Shown piece by piece: positions 1 through 5,066 of a stretch of DNA of 5,066 nt; positions within the stretch are counted from its first letter, which is position 1, and each line of letters begins with the position of its first letter. The position numbers and the translations under genes were made by a program. The notes below the pieces were generated by a model. The model was not told the origin of the DNA. It saw nothing but the letters and a program-made list of their open reading frames with translations, and searched no databases. Location of the stretch: contig CANCBK010000107.1 in the NCBI GenBank assembly GCA_947374315.1, positions 1 through 5,066 on the forward strand, in the 5' to 3' direction. This DNA comes from Burkholderiaceae bacterium (GTDB lineage: Bacteria; Pseudomonadota; Gammaproteobacteria; Burkholderiales; Burkholderiaceae).

Positions 1-35
1 CTCAAATAATAGGGCTGGGCTAGCGAGACTTTATT

Positions 36-44
36 TGCTATTCT
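36..44 (+). promoter_or_regulatory. Possible extended -10 promoter element for the acidic small protein
   Basis: The string TGCTATTCT reads as an extended -10 (TG, one base, then TATTCT, which matches 4 of 6 bases of TATAAT). It lies 24 nt before the ATG at 68, so a start near position 51 would give a leader of roughly 17 nt that still contains the AAAGGA ribosome binding site. No convincing -35 hexamer lies at the right distance, which extended -10 promoters can tolerate. This is a by-eye match only. Confidence 0.3.
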
Positions 45-67
45 GCATCATCACTTAAAGGATTTAT

Positions 68-286
68 ATGACAAACGACACTCAAACCCAAAACGACGAA
101 GATTTTGACTATGGGTGCGAATGCGCCATGACACTCTTAAATGAGCCGACAGAAGATTGCTTGAATGATCTGATTGACGAGCTTGATGAAGACGGCATGA
201 TCGCAACCGAAGTTGTTTATGGCCTACTAGCAACCATCCTCATGAGTATTACTTCCGAAGACGAAGATGACGAGGAAGTTCAGTAA
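68..286 (+). CDS. Highly acidic small hypothetical protein (72 aa)
   Basis: I do not recognise this protein and assign no function. The start is well supported: AAAGGA at 57-62 sits 5 nt before the ATG. Of 72 residues, 23 are Asp or Glu, and there is no Lys, Arg or His at all, so the predicted net charge is about -23. The acidic residues cluster at the N-terminus (10-18), in the middle (29-42) and in a C-terminal tail (64-70). A more hydrophobic stretch at about 44-62 could form an amphipathic or buried helix. Three Cys are present (17, 19, 31), including a Cys-Glu-Cys pair, which might bind a metal or form a disulfide. There is no signal peptide, so it is probably cytoplasmic. The gene ends 5 nt from the convergent phhB stop. 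Such composition is seen in nucleic-acid mimics and in small chaperone-like or metal-binding proteins, but nothing here chooses between them. That it is a real gene rests on the ribosome binding site, the open frame and the coherent composition. Confidence 0.72.
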   Translation: MTNDTQTQNDEDFDYGCECAMTLLNEPTEDCLNDLIDELDEDGMIATEVVYGLLATILMSITSEDEDDEEVQ

Positions 287-291
287 GCAAG

Positions 292-594
292 TTAGGCTAA
301 GACTTGACGGGCAAATTGATCCATGGCGCTTGCCATGGTGATATCTAGCTCAGTTAAGGCCTTCATAGAATGGGTACTCAAGCGCACTGACACCCTATTC
401 CAAGAATTAGACCAATCTGGATGATGATCCAACTCTTCAGCGAAGTCTGCACACAGCGTCATAAACGCAAAGGCACCTTTAAAGTCTTTAAATTCAAAGA
501 CTCGGCTTAACTCTTGAGTGTCACGGCTGACCTGCCACTCAGGTAGTATTTTTTCAAACTCAAAATCGCTTGCAACTAGTTTTGGCTTAGGCAC
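292..594 (-). CDS. phhB: Pterin-4a-carbinolamine dehydratase (PhhB/DCoH family)
   Basis: Dehydrates 4a-hydroxytetrahydrobiopterin to the quinonoid dihydropterin, the recycling step paired with aromatic amino acid hydroxylases; the family is cytoplasmic. With the GTG start at 594-592 the protein is 100 aa, the normal family size. The signature is clear: Glu53-Glu54-x-x-His57-His58-Pro59-x-Trp61, then Thr74-His75, then Leu80-Thr81-x-x-Asp84. His57, His58 and His75 have the spacing of the three active-site histidines of the family. An Ala (79) stands where many members have Gly. The frame stays open upstream to an ATG at 720, but that extension lies inside rsuA and has no family similarity, so I reject it. 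The GTG overlaps the end of rsuA by 8 nt and no strong ribosome binding site precedes it, which suggests translational coupling. No phenylalanine hydroxylase gene is in view, so the physiological partner is unknown. Some family members have been proposed to act in other pterin-dependent pathways. Confidence 0.85.
   Translation of the reverse strand: MPKPKLVASDFEFEKILPEWQVSRDTQELSRVFEFKDFKGAFAFMTLCADFAEELDHHPDWSNSWNRVSVRLSTHSMKALTELDITMASAMDQFARQVLA
321..338. repeat. Perfect 7-bp inverted repeat inside the 3' end of phhB
   Basis: CCATGGC at 321-327 and GCCATGG at 332-338 are perfect reverse complements around the 4-nt loop GCTT. The hairpin lies in the last codons of phhB (Thr-Met-Ala-Ser-Ala-Met) and about 35 nt downstream of the convergent acidic-protein gene. 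No T-run follows on either strand, so it is not a standard intrinsic terminator. It may simply reflect codon choice. Confidence 0.4.
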
Positions 595-1321
595 TAGGGG
601 CGTCCACGCTTTTAGATAACTTTTGTAAATCTTCTGGATATAGCCAACGCCACTCACCTTCAGCCAAATCCGCAGGCATAAGGTACTGGCCGATTTCAGT
701 ACGGTGTAGTTTGGCGACATGATTGCCTACCGCAGCCATCATTCGCTTCACCTGATGGTAGCGACCTTCAACGATAGTCATTGCCAATCTATTTTCGCCA
801 AGCTGTTTGCATGCTGTGGCAAAACAAGGCTTTGGATCGTCATCCAGCACAACGCCATTGAGTAAATGGTCAATCTGTTTTTGGGTAATAGGTTCCGGGG
901 TAGTAATCTCATACACCTTACCAATATTCTTCTTTGGCGTGGTCATCTTATGAATAAACTGACCATCATCTGAAATCAGAATTAAGCCAGTGGTATCAAA
1001 ATCTAAGCGGCCAACGCATTGCAAGCCCCGCTCTACAAAAGGCTTAGGTAGCAAGCTATAGACGCTTGGATGGTGTGTAGTTTTGTGGGAGCACTCATAG
1101 TTTGGAGGCTTGTTAAAGGCGATATAGGCTTTTTCATGAAACTCCCAATCATTGCCCTCTACGTTGAGCATCAAGCCCTCTGTCGCAATGCGCTCTTCAG
1201 GATCTTCCGCCAACACACCATTGACCTTGACTAGGTCGGCATAGACTAAATCGCTACAGAAGCGCCTTGTGCCAAATCCTTGGCTGAATAATATTTTTTC
1301 GAGAGAAATTGGTTTGGCCAT
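587..1321 (-). CDS. rsuA: 16S rRNA pseudouridine(516) synthase RsuA
   Basis: Converts a uridine of 16S rRNA (U516 in E. coli) to pseudouridine during small-subunit assembly in the cytoplasm. The 244-aa product has an N-terminal S4-like RNA-binding region (about 1-60), followed by the catalytic domain. The catalytic motif Gly104-Arg-Leu-Asp107-Phe-Asp-Thr-x-Gly is present, with Asp107 as the expected nucleophile. The C-terminal signature at 185-200 (EGRYHQVKRMMAAVGN), followed by a Leu-His-Arg and Ile-Gly, matches RsuA closely and separates it from the RluB/RluE/RluF relatives. The start is well fixed: an in-frame TAG lies six codons upstream of the ATG and there is no other start codon between. 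The ribosome binding site is weak (GGCAAG). It is the first gene of a two-gene unit with phhB, whose start overlaps its end by 8 nt, and it is divergent from the DUF2889 gene. Confidence 0.93.
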   Translation of the reverse strand: MAKPISLEKILFSQGFGTRRFCSDLVYADLVKVNGVLAEDPEERIATEGLMLNVEGNDWEFHEKAYIAFNKPPNYECSHKTTHHPSVYSLLPKPFVERGLQCVGRLDFDTTGLILISDDGQFIHKMTTPKKNIGKVYEITTPEPITQKQIDHLLNGVVLDDDPKPCFATACKQLGENRLAMTIVEGRYHQVKRMMAAVGNHVAKLHRTEIGQYLMPADLAEGEWRWLYPEDLQKLSKSVDAPSA

Positions 1322-1422
1322 ATCTTGCCGAGAATACTACAAAGCAGACTGACTATGCGACTGCGAAATGAAGTCGTTATGATTGATATATACCTTCTCT
1401 CAGATTCTTACTTACTACCGCC
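1322..1422. promoter_or_regulatory. Divergent intergenic region between rsuA and the DUF2889 gene
   Basis: This 101-nt gap separates two genes that read away from each other, so it should hold both promoters. For the plus direction the best -10-like string is TATATA at 1387-1392, which would give a leader of about 20-25 nt before the ATG at 1423; no good -35 accompanies it. I could not pick a convincing promoter for rsuA. No operator-like repeat stands out. An apparent plus-strand reading frame entering here (from 1325) overlaps the DUF2889 gene out of frame and is spurious. Confidence 0.35.
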
Positions 1423-1962
1423 ATGCTCTCAACCCCAGCCCCTAGAAACCCCTTACATACCCGTGAAATTACTTTTCAGGGCTACGCTCGAGAAGATGGT
1501 CTTTGGGACATTGAGGCCCATTTACGGGATTTCAAATTTCACCCCTTTACTACCGGTGGAAAAACTTGGGAGCCTGGCCAGGCTTTTCATGATATGTGGG
1601 TTCGGATTACCGTCAACACAGAATTAGTTATTCAAGCAATTGAGGTAGCAATGGATAGTCATCCGCACCCAGAATGCCCCCAAGTGATACCTCCAATGGA
1701 TGCACTCATTGGAGCGCGCATTGGCAAAGGCTGGCGAAAAACTATCAATGAACATCTTGGCGGAATTAAAGGCTGCACGCACTTGCGAGAGCTGCTGAGT
1801 AATATTGCAACAGCGGCTTTCCAATCTATTCCCGGAGCCTTATTTGATCCGGATGACAACAAGCCACCACTCTATTTGGGAACCTGTAAATCTTGGGACT
1901 TTGACGGACCAGTAGTGATGCGCGTTTATCCCAAGTTTTACAAGTGGAAACCTACAGTCTAG
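1423..1962 (+). CDS. DUF2889 family protein, function unknown (179 aa)
   Basis: The sequence has the layout I associate with the DUF2889 family: an N-terminal Leu11-His-Thr-Arg14, then Gly20-Tyr-x-Arg-Glu-Asp-Gly-Leu-Trp-Asp-Ile-Glu31, a His56-x-Met-Trp59 stretch, a Gly117-Cys118-Thr-His120-Leu motif before a Leu-Leu helix, and a C-terminal block with Cys155, an Asp-Gly pair (161-162) and Tyr169-Pro. No biochemical role is established for this family to my knowledge. The conserved-looking Cys85, Cys118, His120 and Cys155 could be a metal site or redox residues; that is inference. There is no signal peptide or membrane segment, so it is probably cytoplasmic. The ATG at 1423 is the first start codon after an in-frame TGA at 1384-1386, which fixes the start, although no clear ribosome binding site precedes it. 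The gene is monocistronic and ends 6 nt from the convergent ydfG stop, so its neighbours give no functional hint. Confidence 0.87.
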   Translation: MLSTPAPRNPLHTREITFQGYAREDGLWDIEAHLRDFKFHPFTTGGKTWEPGQAFHDMWVRITVNTELVIQAIEVAMDSHPHPECPQVIPPMDALIGARIGKGWRKTINEHLGGIKGCTHLRELLSNIATAAFQSIPGALFDPDDNKPPLYLGTCKSWDFDGPVVMRVYPKFYKWKPTV

Positions 1963-1968
1963 GTTTCC

Positions 1969-2739
1969 TTAAAACTCACCACGGTGAACATTAAAGCCGT
2001 TGAAGGCTTGCTGCACTGGCATCAGCTCGACTAAATTAATATTCATATGGCTTGGCAAGTTGGCGGACCAGTAAATAGCCTCAGCAACATCATCCGCGCT
2101 TAATGCCTTAACGCCGGTATAGACCTTGCCCGCCTTATCGTCATCACCCTTAAAGCGCACATTGGAAAACTCTGTTCCAGAACACATACCAGGCTCAACG
2201 CAAGTAACGCGTACTGGTGTGCCAATTAAATCGGCCCTGAGGTTCAAACTAAATTGCTGCACAAAGGCTTTAGTACCACCGTAAACGTTGCCGCCTGGGT
2301 AGGGATAGTTTGCCGCCACGGAACCTAGATTGATCACATGCCCACATTTACGCTCCACCATTCCAGGCAAGAAAGCGCGCGTCATATGAACTAGACCCTT
2401 GATGTTGGTATCAATCATCTGATCCCAGTCCGAAAGAAATGCTTGATGTGCTGGCTCTAAACCTAAAGCCAAGCCAGCGTTATTCACTAGCACTGTTACC
2501 TTGGCAAAGTCTGCCGGCAATGTTGCCGCAAGACCATCAACCTTCGCGCTGTCACATACATCCACAGCTAAGGTAAGTAATTTTTTCTGCTGTTCCGCCG
2601 GAAGGGATGCTTTTAAAGCCTCCAAGCGCTCTACCCTTCTGCCTACAGCAATCACGTTATGACCATTCGCCAGGAATCGTCTAGCGGTTGCCTCTCCAAA
2701 GCCAGCGGTAGCGCCGGTTACTAAAACTGTATGTTCCAT
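1969..2739 (-). CDS. ydfG: NADP-dependent short-chain dehydrogenase, YdfG type (3-hydroxy acid dehydrogenase)
   Basis: A cytoplasmic oxidoreductase of the classical short-chain dehydrogenase family. The E. coli YdfG relative oxidises L-allo-threonine, L-serine and related 3-hydroxy acids with NADP and also reduces malonic semialdehyde. Visible motifs are the nucleotide-binding Thr8-Gly-x-x-x-Gly13-x-Gly15, Arg34-Arg35 after beta-strand 2 (favouring NADP over NAD), Asn86-Asn-Ala-Gly89, and the catalytic set Asn112, Ser140, Tyr153 and Lys157. Stretches such as ALGLEPAH (91-98), PGMVER (125-130) and FSNVRFKGDD (191-200) follow YdfG closely, and the C-terminal Asn-Val-His-Arg (250-253) also matches, so this is more specific than a generic SDR call. 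The length of 256 aa is near the usual 248. An AGAGGG purine run at 2743-2748 lies just upstream of the ATG, with a short 3-nt spacer. The gene is transcribed alone, divergent from the barrel gene and convergent with the DUF2889 gene. The exact in vivo substrate is not shown by sequence. Confidence 0.93.
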   Translation of the reverse strand: MEHTVLVTGATAGFGEATARRFLANGHNVIAVGRRVERLEALKASLPAEQQKKLLTLAVDVCDSAKVDGLAATLPADFAKVTVLVNNAGLALGLEPAHQAFLSDWDQMIDTNIKGLVHMTRAFLPGMVERKCGHVINLGSVAANYPYPGGNVYGGTKAFVQQFSLNLRADLIGTPVRVTCVEPGMCSGTEFSNVRFKGDDDKAGKVYTGVKALSADDVAEAIYWSANLPSHMNINLVELMPVQQAFNGFNVHRGEF

Positions 2740-2792
2740 ATTCCCTCTGCTTATCTTTTTTAATTGACCGAGTCATTTATATTAATGCCTAT
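2740..2792. promoter_or_regulatory. Short AT-rich divergent promoter region between ydfG and the barrel gene
   Basis: Only 53 nt separate the two divergent starts. The AT-rich core at 2776-2783 provides a -10-like hexamer for each direction: TATATT (2778-2783) on plus and TATAAA (2781-2776) on minus. The minus -10 would give ydfG a leader of about 30 nt containing its ribosome binding site. The plus -10 would place the start of transcription about 1-3 nt before the ATG at 2793. TTGACC at 2764-2769 resembles a -35 but is too close to the plus -10 to pair with it. Good -35 elements are lacking for both, and the promoters would overlap, so mutual interference is possible. Confidence 0.38.
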
Positions 2793-3626
2793 ATGACATT
2801 GCTGCGGATTTTTACTCACCATCTGATTTCCTTGGCACTTCTGGGATTAATGGGGTCAGCTTTGGCCGATGAAAGCAAATTCTCTGGTGGGTTTTTAGAC
2901 CTTGAAAAAGCATCTGATCAGTACTCTAGTCAACGGGTTCTCGAATTTTGGGGGTACCACAATACCTTTGGAGAGCAAACTCAAAGCGACACCCTGAAAC
3001 TGCGCTACTACCAACCTCTACAGCTTGATCAATGGCGGGGCACGTTGCGCTTAGATACCTCCTATGTATCTACTTATGGGCCTCAACTTCCAGAGCAATC
3101 ATCTGGAACCTATAGTGCGGGTAACACTATGCTTACCGTCTGGGGAAATCATCCTAGCATCTTAAAAAATTGGGAAGGCACTTTGGGCGGTCGAATCATC
3201 TTTCCATTTGGTAATTATGGGCAGTGGGCAGCTGGCCCTCAGATAGGGACCGTATATGTTCCCAAAGAGGGATCTGACTCACGGCTCTCAGATTTTTCAC
3301 CACTCTTGCGATACATGTATGGGTTTAACACCAAAGGCAATTCATTTGCCAATAATTCCAACCAGCCACCTTTAGCTCGCAATCTGAATATATTTCCAAC
3401 GCTAGGATTTAATATCTCTCCCGATACTCAAATTCGTTTTTGGGATGAAAATGGGATTGCGTGGAACACTGGTGGAGGTGGTGGCTGGTTTGTGCCAATT
3501 GATGCCATGGTGACTCATCGACTCAATAAACACTTCTTATTTGCGGTAGGGGCTAGCAAACAGGTAGTGCAGAGCTATCCTGTTTACGACTGGTCTTTCT
3601 ATGGAAAGCTCTCGTTTAATTTCTAG
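2793..3626 (+). CDS. Predicted outer-membrane beta-barrel protein (277 aa)
   Basis: The N-terminus is a Sec signal peptide: Arg5 and two His, a hydrophobic core at about 11-20, and a Gly-Ser-Ala-Leu-Ala ending at residue 25, with cleavage expected before Asp26. The mature part (about 252 aa) is rich in Tyr, Trp, Phe, Gly, Asn and Gln and shows alternating polar/hydrophobic stretches that fit transmembrane beta-strands (for example 66-74, 83-92, 130-138, 198-208, 248-256, 266-277). The last residue is Phe after an Asn, the usual end of a barrel recognised by the Bam machinery. There is no Cys. A run of five Gly (227-231) before Trp232 probably marks a turn or loop. I cannot assign it to a named porin family; it resembles the broad group of proteins annotated only as outer-membrane transporters. 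No Shine-Dalgarno sequence precedes the ATG; TTG at 2799 is a possible alternative start two codons later. It ends 9 nt from the convergent MBL gene. Confidence 0.8.
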   Translation: MTLLRIFTHHLISLALLGLMGSALADESKFSGGFLDLEKASDQYSSQRVLEFWGYHNTFGEQTQSDTLKLRYYQPLQLDQWRGTLRLDTSYVSTYGPQLPEQSSGTYSAGNTMLTVWGNHPSILKNWEGTLGGRIIFPFGNYGQWAAGPQIGTVYVPKEGSDSRLSDFSPLLRYMYGFNTKGNSFANNSNQPPLARNLNIFPTLGFNISPDTQIRFWDENGIAWNTGGGGGWFVPIDAMVTHRLNKHFLFAVGASKQVVQSYPVYDWSFYGKLSFNF

Positions 3627-3635
3627 TTAAAAGAG

Positions 3636-4571
3636 TTAATCAAGATTTACCAGGTGATCTTTTTCGATAGTTGCCGCTTTCGATTTCACTAAAGCCTGCA
3701 CTAACCAGTCTTGAAACTCTTCGGCACCGAGATTCATTTGCTGACGAATACTTTCCAGTACTGGCGTACCTGAAATCCACTGATTCACCGTTGCCAAATC
3801 CTGATTGCGCCATTCCAATAATTTGTACTTGAGGAGCACCTTGGCTCCATGACGGGCATTTCGATCGGTATCGCTTGAGAGATAGTCCAGGCGGGATTTA
3901 GCAGTCTCGATAGACTTCTTTACGTCAGTAAAAGGTTTGCCATGCCCCGGAATAACGAGCGCAACAGAGAGGCTTTCAATCAGCTCTAGCGTCTGCGCTA
4001 CCTCTTCAAAGCCACCCTCACCCCAGAGCTCGGGGAAGATGACTCCAAAGCCCTCTTCCCAAAGCGCATCAGCAGAGATCAAGATTTGATACCGCTCTTG
4101 ATAGAGCATGATGGAATGGTTGTCATGACCAGGAGCGGCAAGAATTTGCCAGCGATAAGGACCTAAGGTAATTTCTGTACCAGGCACGAGGAGAGCATGA
4201 TGTCTAAAGCGCGGGCACTCTTGCCCCAATTGCTGAAAGCTGAGTAAATTCTCATCCCAGTCTTGTACTGCAATTGCCTCGGCCTCCGGTACCCAGATCT
4301 CACAATCAAATGTATTTGACAAGGCTGCATTGCCACCACAATGATCTGAGTGCAAATGGGTATTGACTACTTTATTGAGCGTTTTTAAGCCATGTTGCTT
4401 AAGCGCATTGGTGACCAAATCAACAGTCATCTGTTGATGGGCGCAGTACCCAGTATCGACCAAGGAAACATCATCACCGAAAAGAAAAATATTATTTGCC
4501 GATAACCACCCACGTTCGAAGATGTCGATTCCGGGAGGCAGCATGTAATTGCCGATTTTCTTTTCAGACAC
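3636..4571 (-). CDS. Metallo-beta-lactamase-fold hydrolase (311 aa)
   Basis: A hydrolase of the MBL fold, probably cytoplasmic as no signal peptide is present. The dinuclear metal site is complete: His72-x-His74-x-Asp76-His77, His149 (in Pro-Gly-His-Asp), Asp168 (in Ser-Ala-Asp) and His210 (in Pro-Gly-His-Gly). Asp39 in the Val-Asp-Thr-Gly turn is also typical. Residues from about 215 to the end form a mostly helical extra domain, the arrangement seen in LACTB2-like and glyoxalase II-like members. The substrate cannot be read from the sequence; thioesters, lactones and nucleic acid are all used in this superfamily, and a beta-lactam role is unlikely without export. The start is a GTG one nucleotide after the lipocalin stop, pointing to translational coupling; the ATG at 4544 (residue 10) is an alternative that keeps the whole fold. 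It is the second gene of the unit with the lipocalin and meets the barrel gene tail-to-tail. Confidence 0.88.
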   Translation of the reverse strand: MSEKKIGNYMLPPGIDIFERGWLSANNIFLFGDDVSLVDTGYCAHQQMTVDLVTNALKQHGLKTLNKVVNTHLHSDHCGGNAALSNTFDCEIWVPEAEAIAVQDWDENLLSFQQLGQECPRFRHHALLVPGTEITLGPYRWQILAAPGHDNHSIMLYQERYQILISADALWEEGFGVIFPELWGEGGFEEVAQTLELIESLSVALVIPGHGKPFTDVKKSIETAKSRLDYLSSDTDRNARHGAKVLLKYKLLEWRNQDLATVNQWISGTPVLESIRQQMNLGAEEFQDWLVQALVKSKAATIEKDHLVNLD

Positions 4572-4572
4572 G

Positions 4573-5066
4573 TTAATTTTTCTGGGAAGTTAGCTCAAGC
4601 TTTTGAATGTCGAACTGCTGCTGCTTCAAGCGCTGCAATAAATCGGCATAGACTCTAGGATCGAGTTGCGGCGTTCTCGATAAAACCCAAAGATACTCTC
4701 TTCTAGGATCACTTACAGCCGCCACCTGATATTGCGCATCCAAATCTATTACCCAATAATCACCCCAAACCATCGGTAAAAATGAAAGCCACTCCGGAGC
4801 AAAGCGTACTTCTAATTTTGGGGAGTCCTTAGCGCCAATTTGACGGGCCAAGCCCTCCGCTTCTGAAGTCTCTCCACTCGCAGTTTTGCAACTATTTAGT
4901 ACACGAAGATTGCCATCAGGCTTAGCGGTGTATACGGCCTTGGTGTTCGAGGTGCATTTTTTCTGAAACCAGTTCGGAAACTTCGCTATCTCATACCAGG
5001 TTCCTAGATAGCGAGGAACATCCAGAGAGGCTATGGTCTTCACTCCTTGGTCACCTTGCTGAGCTA
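4573..5066 (-). CDS. blc: Blc-type bacterial lipocalin, 5' end beyond the window
   Basis: A lipocalin of the Blc/apolipoprotein D type, a small barrel that binds lysophospholipids or fatty acids in the envelope. Counting from the GTG at 5043, the lipocalin motif Gly14-Thr-Trp16-Tyr-Glu is followed by Ala-Lys-Phe-Pro (20-23), and near the C-terminus by Tyr-Leu-Trp-Val-Leu-Ser-Arg-Thr-Pro, both diagnostic. Cys30 and Cys52 are placed as in many bacterial relatives and could form a disulfide, which fits an exported protein. The GTG at 5043 gives 156 aa without a signal peptide. The frame stays open to the window edge (5066) through Ala-Gln-Gln-Gly-Asp-Gln-Gly, and the purine run AAGGA directly abuts that GTG with no spacer, so it cannot serve it. 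I therefore infer that the true start and a signal peptide, perhaps a lipoprotein one as in E. coli Blc, lie beyond the right edge. The stop is one nucleotide from the MBL start. Confidence 0.88.
   Translation of the reverse strand, partial: AQQGDQGVKTIASLDVPRYLGTWYEIAKFPNWFQKKCTSNTKAVYTAKPDGNLRVLNSCKTASGETSEAEGLARQIGAKDSPKLEVRFAPEWLSFLPMVWGDYWVIDLDAQYQVAAVSDPRREYLWVLSRTPQLDPRVYADLLQRLKQQQFDIQKLELTSQKN

Noticed and set aside
51..233. Minus-strand 60-codon frame antisense to the acidic small protein
   Set aside because: Its Arg/Ser/His-rich composition is what the complement of an acidic coding sequence produces, and it lacks a ribosome binding site and motifs.
595..720. Upstream extension of phhB to an ATG at 720, giving 142 aa
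   Set aside because: The extension lies wholly inside rsuA in another frame, shows no dehydratase similarity and would make the protein far longer than its family; GTG at 594 fits the usual length.
1325..1627. Plus-strand 100-codon frame across the rsuA/DUF2889 intergenic region
   Set aside because: It overlaps the DUF2889 gene out of frame, has no recognisable features, and reads through the likely promoter region.
1624..1862. Two minus-strand frames antisense to the DUF2889 gene
   Set aside because: They are antisense shadows with no recognisable domain; the plus-strand frame has clear family motifs.
1971..1987. Possible intrinsic terminator for ydfG (TCACC/GGTGA stem followed by TTTT on the minus strand)
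   Set aside because: The stem is effectively 4 bp with a 4-nt loop and the T-run is only four bases, and it lies inside the coding end; too weak to call.
2765..2775. TGAC-CGA-GTCA inverted repeat in the ydfG/barrel intergenic region as an operator
   Set aside because: The arms are only 4 bp and such matches are common by chance; no regulator gene lies nearby.
2785..2796. Tiny upstream frame ATG-CCT-ATA-TGA overlapping the barrel start by ATGA
   Set aside because: Three codons with no ribosome binding site can occur by chance in an AT-rich leader; there is no evidence that it is translated.
3642..3664. Possible terminator for the barrel gene (AAGAT/ATCTT stem followed by T residues)
   Set aside because: The stem is five mostly A-T pairs around a 10-nt loop inside the MBL coding sequence; the expected stability is too low to support it.

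Overview
The window looks like a chromosomal housekeeping or accessory segment of a Gram-negative bacterium of moderate to low GC. An outer-membrane barrel with a Sec signal and terminal Phe, a Blc-type lipocalin, RsuA and YdfG all fit a proteobacterium. The combination of genes and the AT-leaning codon use suggest a betaproteobacterium of the Polynucleobacter/Burkholderiaceae kind. That placement is inference from gene style; no rRNA or other strict marker is present.

Layout, left to right: a 72-aa, extremely acidic small protein (+, 68-286); a minus-strand pair rsuA-phhB (1321 to 292), in which the pterin dehydratase start overlaps the end of the pseudouridine synthase gene by 8 nt; a 101-nt divergent intergenic region; a DUF2889-family protein (+, 1423-1962); a YdfG-type short-chain dehydrogenase (-, 2739 to 1969); a 53-nt AT-rich divergent region; a predicted outer-membrane beta-barrel protein (+, 2793-3626); and a minus-strand pair made of a Blc-type lipocalin (running in from beyond the right edge, ending at 4573) and a metallo-beta-lactamase-fold hydrolase (4571 to 3636), separated by one nucleotide.

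The genes alternate in direction. Each plus-strand gene ends tail-to-tail against a minus-strand gene with a gap of only 5, 6 or 9 nt, and the two divergent regions are short. Only rsuA-phhB and lipocalin-MBL look like operons. The genes do not form one recognisable pathway: they cover rRNA modification, pterin recycling, NADP-dependent hydroxy-acid/aldehyde metabolism, envelope proteins and an uncharacterised hydrolase. No mobile element, CRISPR array, RNA gene or defence system is visible, and no intergenic stretch exceeds about 100 nt.

I found no clear case for a previously undescribed multi-gene system. The points most worth checking are the K/R/H-free acidic protein, the uncharacterised DUF2889 protein with its Cys/His residues, the coupled lipocalin-MBL pair, and the barrel gene that seems to lack a ribosome binding site.
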